Shown piece after piece: positions 24,271 to 32,358 of a DNA stretch of 64,000 nucleotides. Location of the stretch: the NCBI GenBank assembly GCA_945878375.1, contig CAMDWG010000005.1, forward strand, positions 62,001 to 126,000. The letters are read 5' to 3'. The stretch's first letter is position 1; each line of letters begins with the position of its first letter. Below the pieces are notes generated by a model, which searched no databases, had not been told where the DNA came from, and saw nothing but the letters and a program-made list of their open reading frames with translations. The stretch comes from Roseomonas mucosa. Its GTDB lineage: Bacteria; Pseudomonadota; Alphaproteobacteria; Acetobacterales; Acetobacteraceae. The translations under genes and the position numbers were made by a program.

Positions 24271-25548
24271 TCAGCCCCCTGCGCTGCCGGCGGGGGATTC
24301 GAAGGCCTTCAGGAAGAAGTCGCGCCCGCCGAAATTGCCGGATTTCAGCGCGAGGTGGATCGAGGCTGGCGCCGCATAGGTCCAGGGCACGCCGGGGTCG
24401 ATCTCCGCCCCGATCCGCAGCGAGGTGACGCCAAGCCGCTGCACCACCGCGCCCGATGTCTCCCCACCCGCGACCACCAGGCGCTTCACCCCGCGCGCCA
24501 CGAGGCCCGCCGCGATCGCGGCCATCGCGTGTTCCACCAGCGCGCCGGCCGCCTCGCGGCCGAGCGTCGCCTGCAAGGCCGCCACCTTCTCCGGCGGTGC
24601 GCTGGCGGCGATCACCACGGGCCGCGCGGCGTCGAGCTTGCCCTCGGCCCAGGCCAGCGCCTGCGCGGCGAGCGCGGCAGCATCGGGCGTGGCCAGCGCG
24701 TCCAGTTCCAGCACCGGCACATGGTCTCGGGAAAAACCGATCTGCCCGAGCGTCGCGCGCGAGCAGGACCCCGCGACCACCGCGCAGAGCCCGCCTTCCG
24801 CCGGCAGGTTGGCCGCATCGCTGCGGATGGGCAGCAGCCCGGAATTGCGGAAATTCTCCGGCAGCCCCATCGCCACACCCGATCCGCCGGTGATCAGCGC
24901 ATGGCTGGCGCAGGCCGCGCCGATGGCGTGCAAATGCTCGTCATCCACCGCGTCCACGATGGCATAGCGCCGCCCGGCATCGGTCAGGCGCGTCACCTCG
25001 CGCCGGATCGCGGCCTCACCCTGGTCCACCACCGCGAAGGGAATGAGGCCGACGCCGCCATCGGTCTGGCGCGAGAGGACGCGCACGAGGTCTGGGTCCG
25101 TCATCGGCGTCAGCGGGTGGTTTTCCATCCCCGACTCGCTCAGCAGCTTTTGCCCGACGAACAGATGCCCCTGGTAGATGCTGCGCCCATTGGCCGGGAA
25201 GGCCGGGCAGGCGATGGCGAAGCCGGCGCCGAGCCGCTTCAGCAGCGCATCCGCGATGGGGCCGATATTGCCCGCATCCGTGCTGTCGAAGGTGGAGCAG
25301 TATTTGAAGAAGATCTGCCGCGCACCGGCGGCGATCAGCGCATCCGCGGCCGCGAGGCTTTCCGCCACCGCCTGCCCCACCGGCGCGGTGCGCGACTTCA
25401 GCGCGACGACGATCGCATCGGCCTCCGGCAATGGCCCGGTCGGGACGCCGATCACCTGCACCGTCGCCATGCCGTTCTTCACCAGCATGGAAGAGAGGTC
25501 GGTCGCGCCGGTGAAATCATCCGCGATGCAGCCGAGCAGCAGGGGCAT
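24271..25548 (-). CDS. otnK: 3-oxo-tetronate kinase (four-carbon acid sugar kinase family)
   Basis: 425-residue DUF1537 kinase. The N-terminal domain opens LLGCIADDFTGATDLSSMLVKNGM and holds YCSTFDSTDAGNIGPIADAL. The C-terminal nucleotide domain has VVAGSCSRATLGQI and VVAGGETSGAVVQRLG. It phosphorylates 3-oxo-tetronate at O4. The start at 25548 overlaps the upstream methyltransferase stop by one base. The usual partner dehydrogenase (LtnD) and isomerase (OtnI) are not in the window, so the pathway here is incomplete or has another feeder. Confidence 0.85.
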   Translation of the reverse strand: MPLLLGCIADDFTGATDLSSMLVKNGMATVQVIGVPTGPLPEADAIVVALKSRTAPVGQAVAESLAAADALIAAGARQIFFKYCSTFDSTDAGNIGPIADALLKRLGAGFAIACPAFPANGRSIYQGHLFVGQKLLSESGMENHPLTPMTDPDLVRVLSRQTDGGVGLIPFAVVDQGEAAIRREVTRLTDAGRRYAIVDAVDDEHLHAIGAACASHALITGGSGVAMGLPENFRNSGLLPIRSDAANLPAEGGLCAVVAGSCSRATLGQIGFSRDHVPVLELDALATPDAAALAAQALAWAEGKLDAARPVVIAASAPPEKVAALQATLGREAAGALVEHAMAAIAAGLVARGVKRLVVAGGETSGAVVQRLGVTSLRIGAEIDPGVPWTYAAPASIHLALKSGNFGGRDFFLKAFESPAGSAGG

Positions 25549-26450
25549 CAGCCAGGTTCCTTTCCAGGCGGCAGGCAGAGGATGTCGGCATGGCCGATGC
25601 GGAAGCCGAGCCGCCCGTCCAGCGCCTGGTCGGTGCGGTCCCGCGCCCAGTCGCGCAGCGCGATGCGGTGGCGCCGTTCCCAGGCGCCGGCCGCGCCCGC
25701 CATGCCGGTGACGAGTTCGGTCGCGAAATCCGCAACGGCCGGTGAGACAGGGCGCGTCCGCACCAGCCAGTCGCTCGGCGCCTGCATCACGGTATAGCCA
25801 TGCGCGCGGAAGGCCTCCGCCAGCACGCTTGGCGCGCGGGCGCCCAGCGCGATGCCGCCGAAGCCCTTGTCCCGCCGCTGGTCCCGCGCGAAGCCGCGCG
25901 CCACCAGCGCATCGGCGCGATGCGCGGGCGTGAAGCGCTCCCGCCCCGTCACGTTCAGCGCGGCGTAGAAAGGAAGGGCGTGCTCGGCGCAGGCGGCGGC
26001 GACGCGCTGCACCCAGGCCTCGCTCACCAGGTCGCAAAGCGCGGTGTTCACCACCGCATCCACCTGGTGCAGCGGCAGGTTATCGGGCGCTTCCCGCAAA
26101 TCGGCCAGCAGCCCTTCGACCCGCCAGGCGCCCCGCGGGCTGTGCACCAGCAGCGTCTTCCGGTTTGGCCAGGTGACGCCCCAGCCGGCCCCGGCGGCGC
26201 GGTCCGCCGTCGTGTCGAAGGCGCGGTCGATCAGCTCGGGATCGGCATCCACCAGCGACCAGGCCTGCGCCCGGCCGATATAGTTGCCGAGCCAGCGCAG
26301 CAGCGAACCCGTGCCCGCGCCGAGATCCAGGATGCGCGGCCGTGCCGGCAGGATGGCCGAGAGGATCGTGGCCAGCCCCGCATCGCGCGACGCCGCATCG
26401 AAGGGCTCGCGCAGGTCGAGCCAGTCGCCATCGAAGCTTTCGGCCATCAT
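25548..26450 (-). CDS. Class I SAM-dependent methyltransferase
   Basis: 300-residue Rossmann methyltransferase. SAM motif I is ILDLGAGTGSLLRWLG (about residue 40), the acidic post-I residue is in WSLVDADPELIDRA, and motif II-like VDAVVNTALCDLVSEAW follows. The C-terminal part (ALNVTGRERFTP, APSDWLVRT, LPPGKEPG) is unlike standard metabolite methyltransferases I know. It overlaps the GT4 gene by 4 nt upstream and otnK by 1 nt downstream, so it is tightly bound into the operon. The acceptor is unknown; a pterin or its glycoside is a guess from context. Confidence 0.82.
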   Translation of the reverse strand: MMAESFDGDWLDLREPFDAASRDAGLATILSAILPARPRILDLGAGTGSLLRWLGNYIGRAQAWSLVDADPELIDRAFDTTADRAAGAGWGVTWPNRKTLLVHSPRGAWRVEGLLADLREAPDNLPLHQVDAVVNTALCDLVSEAWVQRVAAACAEHALPFYAALNVTGRERFTPAHRADALVARGFARDQRRDKGFGGIALGARAPSVLAEAFRAHGYTVMQAPSDWLVRTRPVSPAVADFATELVTGMAGAAGAWERRHRIALRDWARDRTDQALDGRLGFRIGHADILCLPPGKEPG

Positions 26451-27481
26451 GCGGTTCCGATCTCAAGGGCGAAGGCCGCCGCGCGGTCTTCCCAGCGCGG
26501 CAGCTTCTGGCCTGCGGCCCAGGCGGCGTCCGCCATCTCCGCGCGCAGGTCGCGGTCGAAGACGATGCGCCGCATCGCCTTGCCGAGCGAAACGTGATCG
26601 CCGGGGGGCGAGACGATGCCGGCTTCGACCGGCACCAGCTCGGCCAGCGCGCCGCCAGCGGTGACGCCGACCGGCAGGCCGCGGGCAAGCGCCTCCGCCA
26701 CCGCCATGCCATAGCCTTCCCAATGGGAGGCCAGCGCGAAGGCATCCGCCCCCTGCCAAAGCGCCTCCAGCGCCGCCCCATCGACCTCTCCGGCGAAGGT
26801 CACGCGCTGGGCGATGCCGAGTTCCTCCGCCAACGCGGACAGCCCATGCCCATAGACCGGGTCGCGCGCGGCGCCCGCGATGGTCAGCGTCCAGTCGAGG
26901 TCGAACAGCGTCGCCAGCGCGCGCATCAGCACATCATGCCCCTTGCGCGGGATCAGCGACCCAAGCGCAAGGATCGCGCAGCCTTCCGCATGGCCGGGGC
27001 TGCGCGGCGCGGGATCGGTGCCGGGTTCGACCACGCCGATGCGGGCGGGATCGGCGCCGAAATCCTCCGGCAGGCGGCGCGCGGTCAGCTTGCTGGTCGC
27101 CACCAGCCGGGCGAGGCGGGGGAACAGCGCGGCTTCGATGGCGCGCAATTCCTCTCGCACCGGGCCGGGATTGCCGTGTTCATTCGCGGTCGGGTGGTGG
27201 ATCAGCCCGATGGCGCCGCGCGCGGCCAGTTCGTCCGCGAAGGGCGCGAAGGCGGGCAGGCCGAGCCCGTCGATCACGATGCGCGTACCCGCAGGGGTGG
27301 CGTCCAGCGCGGCGCGCGCGGCGGCGGTCGCGGCGGCGTCGGGCAGCGGGTGGCGGCCGGCGAGTTCCACCACCTCCACCGCATGCCCATTGGCGCGCAG
27401 CCCCGCGACCAGCCGGCGGTCATAGATGTAGCCGCCGGAGATGGTCTCGAAGGGGCCGGGGACGAGCAGCGCGATCCGCAT
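26447..27481 (-). CDS. GT4-family glycosyltransferase
   Basis: 344-residue GT-B glycosyltransferase. The N-terminal glycine loop is GPFETISGGYIYDRRLVAGLRANGH. The donor-side domain has ILALGSLIPRKGHDVLMRAL and the EX7E motif EGYGMAVAE, diagnostic for family 4 retaining enzymes. It would transfer a sugar from a nucleotide donor. It is placed 8 nt after the PTPS homologue stop and overlaps the methyltransferase by 4 nt. Unlike cell-surface GT4 genes it is not near other glycan genes, so a small-molecule acceptor is plausible. Confidence 0.85.
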   Translation of the reverse strand: MRIALLVPGPFETISGGYIYDRRLVAGLRANGHAVEVVELAGRHPLPDAAATAAARAALDATPAGTRIVIDGLGLPAFAPFADELAARGAIGLIHHPTANEHGNPGPVREELRAIEAALFPRLARLVATSKLTARRLPEDFGADPARIGVVEPGTDPAPRSPGHAEGCAILALGSLIPRKGHDVLMRALATLFDLDWTLTIAGAARDPVYGHGLSALAEELGIAQRVTFAGEVDGAALEALWQGADAFALASHWEGYGMAVAEALARGLPVGVTAGGALAELVPVEAGIVSPPGDHVSLGKAMRRIVFDRDLRAEMADAAWAAGQKLPRWEDRAAAFALEIGTA

Positions 27482-27489
27482 GGCGGGGC

Positions 27490-27888
27490 TCAGACCGGGC
27501 CTTCGAAGGCGGCCCAGGCGATGTGGCTTTCGCGCAGCAGCACCTTGATGCCGGTGACCGCCTTGCCGCCCTCGCCCAGCCGCCCGTCGCGGCAGGCGGC
27601 GGCGAGTTGCTGCTGGATGTGCAGGCAGAGATATTCGGTGGTGGTGTTCTTCCCCGCGAAGACGGGCTCCGCATCCAGGTTGCGGTAGTCGATCGGCGCG
27701 AGGGTGGCGCGGAGAAAGTCCTTCGCCAGGCCGATATCGATCAGCAGGTGCAGGTGGTCGAGCTGCGGCGCGCGGAACTCCGCTTCCACGACGAAGGTCG
27801 CGCCGTGCAGCCGCTGCGCGGGGCCGAATTCTTCGCCGCGGAAGCTGTGGGCGATCATGATGTGGTCGACGACGGTCAGGCTGAACAT
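27490..27888 (-). CDS. 6-pyruvoyltetrahydropterin synthase/QueD homologue with altered active site
   Basis: 132-residue COG0720 (PTPS/QueD) T-fold protein. The frame of the family is clear: MIAHSFRGE, RLHGATFVVEAEF, IDYRNLD and NTTTEYL. Key residues differ from QueD. His14 and His28 align with two zinc ligands, but the third (second His of HGH) is Ala30. The catalytic Cys region reads PAQRL with no cysteine, and the DH pair is Asp67-Tyr68. It is therefore unlikely to catalyse standard PTPS or carboxytetrahydropterin synthesis. The start at 27888 matches the family N-terminus; 16 nt separate it from the dehydrogenase stop. Confidence 0.8.
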   Translation of the reverse strand: MFSLTVVDHIMIAHSFRGEEFGPAQRLHGATFVVEAEFRAPQLDHLHLLIDIGLAKDFLRATLAPIDYRNLDAEPVFAGKNTTTEYLCLHIQQQLAAACRDGRLGEGGKAVTGIKVLLRESHIAWAAFEGPV

Positions 27889-27904
27889 CGGTTCGGACTC
27901 GCTT

Positions 27905-28882
27905 CTATATATAGGTGACGAGGGGGCAGAGCGGCTGCGGCGCGCCGGGGTCCGGCAGCAGCACCGCGCCGATCCGCGCGGGCAATTGGTCGAAGGGGAT
28001 CTCCGGCCCCACCAGCGCATCCAGGCGCGGATCGGCCAGCAGGCCGAGCGCGAGTGCCAGCCTGTCCCCATGCGTCCGCCGCCCGCGCATCGCGGGCGCG
28101 ACCGCGCCCACCTGGGTCGAGATCAGCGAAAGCCGCTTGGCGTGGAAGGCCTCGCCCAGCGGCAGCGCGCAGGTGCGGTCACCGAACCACGACGCCTCGA
28201 TGATCCGGCCCTCGAAGCCGGAGCGGGCGAGGGCGAGGTTGAGCCCCTCCGCGCTCGCCGAGGCATGGACCACCAGATCGCGATCCGGCGGTGCGTCGGT
28301 GGGGGCGCAGAAGCGGGCGCCGAAGGATTCGACGATGGCGCGGCGCGAGGGGTCGAGGTCGCAGACATGCAGATCGACGCCCGGCACCTGTGCCAGCAGG
28401 TAGGCGGTGAGCAGGCCCACCACGCCGGCCCCGACCACCAGGGCGCGTTCGCCGACCAGCGGCCGCGCATCCCACAGCACATTCACCGCCGTTTCCATAT
28501 TGGCGGCCAGCACGGCGCGACGATCCGGCACATCATCCGGGACGGGGATGCACATGGCCGCCGGGGCGATGAAGGCATCGTGATGGGGGTGCAGGCAGAA
28601 GACGCGCTGTCCCCGTAGCACGGCGGGTCCTTCGCGCACCTCGCCCACGGCCGCATAGCCATAGGAGACGGGAAAGGGGAATTCCCCGTACTGAAGCGGG
28701 GCGCGCATCGCCGGCCATTGGCTTTCGGGCACGCGGCCGGTGAAGACCAGCCGTTCCGTCCCGCGGGACATGCCGCTGGCGCGCGTGACCACCAGCGCCT
28801 GCCCCTCGGCGGGTGAGGGCAAGGTGTGGTCGCGGATCTCCGCCACGCCGGGCGCGACGGTCCAGAGCGCGCGCGCCTTCAT
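27905..28882 (-). CDS. Medium-chain dehydrogenase/reductase lacking zinc ligands
   Basis: 325-residue MDR-superfamily oxidoreductase usually annotated as zinc-binding alcohol dehydrogenase. The NAD(P) fold is intact (ALVVGAGVVGLLTAYLLAQVPG, then the acidic strand end HVCDLDPSRRAIVESFGA). The catalytic domain has SRGTERLVFTGRVP and VSYGYAAVGEV where zinc enzymes have the CGxCGTD and GHE motifs, and there is no four-cysteine lobe. So both zincs appear absent, as in BchC-like members. It overlaps the RibD-type gene by 4 nt upstream. It may reduce or oxidise a side chain in the pathway. Confidence 0.8.
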   Translation of the reverse strand: MKARALWTVAPGVAEIRDHTLPSPAEGQALVVTRASGMSRGTERLVFTGRVPESQWPAMRAPLQYGEFPFPVSYGYAAVGEVREGPAVLRGQRVFCLHPHHDAFIAPAAMCIPVPDDVPDRRAVLAANMETAVNVLWDARPLVGERALVVGAGVVGLLTAYLLAQVPGVDLHVCDLDPSRRAIVESFGARFCAPTDAPPDRDLVVHASASAEGLNLALARSGFEGRIIEASWFGDRTCALPLGEAFHAKRLSLISTQVGAVAPAMRGRRTHGDRLALALGLLADPRLDALVGPEIPFDQLPARIGAVLLPDPGAPQPLCPLVTYI

Positions 28883-29682
28883 GGCTTGGTCGTCCCTTCG
28901 CGTGGCACCCGGCACAGCTTCGGCACCGTGCGGCCCAGCACGATGTCGCACAATATATCGTCGCCGAGCGGATGCACCGTCCAGGCGAAGCGCAGCCCGT
29001 CCGAGATGCTGGTCGCCCCCGGCAGGGTGAAGGCCGGGATGCCGGAGCCGAGGATCACCGGTGCGACCGTCATGTGCAGCCGGTCGAGGCAGCCGGCGGC
29101 GAGGAAGGCGGAGACCGTCTGTCCCCCACCCTCCACGAAGATCCGCCGCAGCCCGCGTTGCGCCAGGGCGCGCAGCAGCGCCGGCAGGTCAAGTCCGCCA
29201 TCCCCCGCCGGCACGCGCAGCACCTCTGCCTTGCCATGCGTCGCGGGGCCTTCGCTGGCCGCGACCAGCAGGGTCGGTGCCTCGCCATCCGTGAAGACCC
29301 GATGCGTGGTGGGCAGTCGCCGATGGGCATCCAGGATGACCCGCACCGGGTTCGGCCCCGCGACCTCCCGCGTCGTCAGCCGCGGGTCGTCATGCCGCAC
29401 CGTGCCCGCGCCGACCAGCACCACATCGCAAAGCGCGCGCAGCCGGTGGGTGTGCAGGATGTCGCCGCGCCCGCCGATCCACTGGCTCGATCCATTGGCG
29501 GCGGCGATCCGCCCATCCAGCGTCTGCGCCAGCCGCCCGATCACCACGCAGCCATCCGCTGCGCTGGGCGGCGCAAGCACCGGCGCGAACAAGGCGCCGA
29601 GCGGCGATGCGGGCACGACCCCGCCCGCCCGCGCGGCGAGTAGGTCAGCCCATTCCCCAGCGTGAGGCGCAGCATCGGACAT
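28879..29682 (-). CDS. RibD C-terminal (DHFR-like) reductase
   Basis: 267-residue protein with a RibD_C reductase domain and no deaminase domain. Marks are VVIGRLAQTLDGRIAAANGSSQWIGG, HRLRALCDVVLVGAGTVRHDDPRLTTR, the NADPH loop RRIFVEGGGQTVSAFLAAG, and LHMTVAPVILGSG. The DHFR-like fold reduces pteridine- or pyrimidine-type rings with NADPH. It is the first gene of the seven-gene run (29682 to 23621). Stand-alone RibD_C proteins are seen as pterin reductases, for example dihydromethanopterin reductase. Confidence 0.85.
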   Translation of the reverse strand: MSDAAPHAGEWADLLAARAGGVVPASPLGALFAPVLAPPSAADGCVVIGRLAQTLDGRIAAANGSSQWIGGRGDILHTHRLRALCDVVLVGAGTVRHDDPRLTTREVAGPNPVRVILDAHRRLPTTHRVFTDGEAPTLLVAASEGPATHGKAEVLRVPAGDGGLDLPALLRALAQRGLRRIFVEGGGQTVSAFLAAGCLDRLHMTVAPVILGSGIPAFTLPGATSISDGLRFAWTVHPLGDDILCDIVLGRTVPKLCRVPREGTTKP

Positions 29683-29742
29683 GCGCGGGCGGCTATGCCT
29701 GAGCCGCGCCGCCCACGCAATCTGAAGGGGAAGGCCCCTCGA

Positions 29743-30711
29743 TCAATCCGGCCGCGCGCCGGATGCGCGTACCACCGGCGCCCATTTCGCCGTCTCGCTG
29801 CGGATGAAGGCGGCGCATTCCTCGGGCGAGGAGGGCGTGGCTTCCATCCCGCGCTGGGCGAGGGCCTGGACCACCTCGGCCTCGGCCAGCGCCGTGGCGG
29901 CGGCGCGGTGCAGTATGGCGAGGATCGGCGCGGGCAGCCCACGGGGAGCCATCAGCGTGGACCAGTCCTGCGCGTCGAATCCCGCGAGGCCCGGTGTCGC
30001 CGCCACCGGCGGCACGCCCGGCAGCAGCGGGCTCGGCACGGCGGTGGCGACCGCCAGGATGCGCGCGCGCCCCGCTTCCGCCTGCGGCCGCGCGCCGGAG
30101 GACGGGGTGAAGGCGAAGTCGAACTGCCCGGTGATGAGGTCCGCGATCAGCGGCCCGCCGCCGCGATAGGGAATATGCGTGTTCTGCATCCCCCCGATCA
30201 TGTTGAACTGCTCGCCCGCCAGATGCCCCGCCCCGCCGACGCCGGAGGAGCCGAAGGACAGCGGCCGCGCGCGGGCTGCGGCTACCAGCTCCGCCACGCT
30301 GCGCCAGGGGCGATCCGCCGGCACCGCCAGCACGTTCAGGATCATCGCGACGCGCGTGATCGCCGTGAGGTCCGTCAGCGGGTCGAAGGACAGGTTGCCA
30401 TAGAGCGTCGGGTTCACCGCCAGCCCGCCGATGGTGCCGAGCAGCAGCGTGTAGCCATCCGGCGCCGCGCGGGTGACGGCTTCCGTCGCGATGTTGCTGC
30501 CGGCGCCGGCGCGGTTCTCCACCACCACGGATTGGCCGAGCGCTGCCTGCAGCCGCGGCGCCAGCAGCCTTGCGGCGACATCGGTGGTGCCGCCGGGCGC
30601 GAAGCCGACGATCAGGCGGATGGTGCGGTTCGGGAAGCCCGCGCCCTGGGCATGGACCGCGGGCGCGGCGAGCAGGGCCGGCGCGGCGGCCAGCAGGTGA
30701 CGACGAAGCAT
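29743..30711 (-). CDS. Bug/TctC-type substrate-binding protein
   Basis: 322-residue periplasmic receptor with a signal peptide (MLRRHLLAAAPALLAAPAVHAQ) and the Bug hallmark FPNRTIRLIVGFAPGGTTDVAARLLA. VVENRAGAGSNIATEAV and THIPYRGGGPLIADL form the ligand clamp. It lies 19 nt after the amidase stop on the same strand, so the two are probably one operon. The ligand may be an amide or carboxylate linked to that amidase (inference). No membrane subunits are present. Confidence 0.9.
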   Translation of the reverse strand: MLRRHLLAAAPALLAAPAVHAQGAGFPNRTIRLIVGFAPGGTTDVAARLLAPRLQAALGQSVVVENRAGAGSNIATEAVTRAAPDGYTLLLGTIGGLAVNPTLYGNLSFDPLTDLTAITRVAMILNVLAVPADRPWRSVAELVAAARARPLSFGSSGVGGAGHLAGEQFNMIGGMQNTHIPYRGGGPLIADLITGQFDFAFTPSSGARPQAEAGRARILAVATAVPSPLLPGVPPVAATPGLAGFDAQDWSTLMAPRGLPAPILAILHRAAATALAEAEVVQALAQRGMEATPSSPEECAAFIRSETAKWAPVVRASGARPD

Positions 30712-30730
30712 CGGTGTCTTTCCCTCTCTC

Positions 30731-32140
30731 TCAGCGTGGCAGGAGTGTGTCGCGCACGAAGGCCGAGACCGCGCAGGTCTCGGCATCCGTGTCGGTGAAG
30801 CCCGCGACCTGCAGGCCGAGCGGCAGTTCCTCCGCCGCCAGCACCGGCAGGGAGAAGGCGGGGCCGGCGACCAGGGTCCAGGGCGTCGGATAGTGGCGGG
30901 AGCCGGTCCAGGCATGGTCCTGCACCGCCGGGCCGCTGGAGGCCAGCATGACGAAGCCATCCACCCGCCCGGCGAAGGCCGCAACCTGGTCGCGCAGCGC
31001 CTGGCGCGCGGCGACGGCGGCCATGTAGGTGGCCGGGGTCATCCCCTCCGCCCGCTTCAGCAGGTCGTGGATGCGCGCGCCGACCATCCCTGGCCCATGG
31101 GCGCGATAGGCGGCGAGCGGCCAGCGCGCTTCCCAGGCCAGGATGTCCATCGACCAGCCCTCGATCCCGCGCAGCACGGCTTCCAGCGCCGCGACCTCCG
31201 CATCGTTGGACGCGTCCAGGATCTTCACCCCGGCGGCGGCGAGGCCGGAGATCGCGCCCTCGAAGGCGGCCTGGGATGTCTCCGGCGTCTCCGCCCAGCC
31301 CAGCGTCGCCAGCCGGACGAGGGTGGCGGGCTTGCGCGCGGCGGGCATGGTCTCCGGCCCCGCCATGCCGGGATGCGGGGGCGTGCCGCCCGTGCGGCGG
31401 CTGATCGCGATGCCGGCCGCCCAGACATCCTCCAGGCTCGCGCCGATCAGGCCCAGATGGTCGAGCGTGGGCGAGAGCGGGGCCATCCCGCCGGCATTCA
31501 GCGCGCCATGCGTCGCCTTCAGCGCATAGGCGCCGCAGAAGCTGGCCGGGCGCAGGGTGGAGGCATGGGTCTGGGTGCCGAGCCCGAGGCTCGCCATCCC
31601 AGCCCCCACCGCCGCCGCCGAGCCCGAGGACGACCCGCCCGGGGAGCGGGAGGTGTCATAGGGGCTGCGGGTCGGCCCCGAATTGCTGATGGCGAATTCC
31701 GTCGTGACCGTCTTGCCCAGGATCACCGCCCCGGCCTGGCGCAGCGCCAGCACCCCGGCCGCGTCCCGCCGCGCCACCCAGCCATCATAGATCGGGTTGT
31801 TCATCTGGGTCGGCAGGTCGGCGGTTTCGATCATGTCCTTGATCACCATCGGCATGCCATCCACCGGCGATAGCGGGCTGCCCGCCTTCCAGCGGGCGCT
31901 GGCGGCATCGGCCGCGCGGCGGGCGCCGTCCAGGTCCTGCACCACGAAGGCCGACAGGGCGGGCTCGTCCCGCGCGATGGTCGCGATGCAATCCTCGAGC
32001 AGCGCCCGGGGAGATGAGGCGCCGCTGCGGAAGTTCGGCACATGCGGCGCGAAGGGGCGGAGAAGGGATTTCGCCGGATCATAGGCGATCCGCCGCTGCG
32101 GGGCCTGCGGGTCCAGCGGCTTCACGGGCAGGAAGGTCAC
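30731..32140 (-). CDS. Amidase-signature family amidase
   Basis: 469-residue amidase-signature enzyme. The Ser-cisSer-Lys triad is visible: Lys in MVIKDMIET, the cis-Ser in SPGGSSSGSAAAVGAGM and the nucleophile Ser in GTQTHASTLRPAS. The last motif is unusual: the family normally has GTDTGGS, but here HA replaces GG before the Ser. The GTG start at 32140 follows GGAGACATGGC. It is upstream of a Bug receptor with a 19-nt gap, hinting that the imported compound is hydrolysed here. Confidence 0.88.
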   Translation of the reverse strand: MTFLPVKPLDPQAPQRRIAYDPAKSLLRPFAPHVPNFRSGASSPRALLEDCIATIARDEPALSAFVVQDLDGARRAADAASARWKAGSPLSPVDGMPMVIKDMIETADLPTQMNNPIYDGWVARRDAAGVLALRQAGAVILGKTVTTEFAISNSGPTRSPYDTSRSPGGSSSGSAAAVGAGMASLGLGTQTHASTLRPASFCGAYALKATHGALNAGGMAPLSPTLDHLGLIGASLEDVWAAGIAISRRTGGTPPHPGMAGPETMPAARKPATLVRLATLGWAETPETSQAAFEGAISGLAAAGVKILDASNDAEVAALEAVLRGIEGWSMDILAWEARWPLAAYRAHGPGMVGARIHDLLKRAEGMTPATYMAAVAARQALRDQVAAFAGRVDGFVMLASSGPAVQDHAWTGSRHYPTPWTLVAGPAFSLPVLAAEELPLGLQVAGFTDTDAETCAVSAFVRDTLLPR

Positions 32141-32358
32141 GCCATGTCTCCGGTCATCATCGGTCGTCGGGCGGGGATGTCAGGCCCACCTCCACCGGCT
32201 GTCAACGTAGGCGTGGGGCCTTCGGCGCGCTGGCCCTTGCATCCGTCCCGCCCTTCCGCTACCCGCTGCCCCGCGCTGGCACCCCTGGAGGCCGGCGTTC
32301 GCATCCCTGCGCGCGGCGCAGCGGATGTTCTGCACAACTCGCAATAAGGAGCCTGGCG

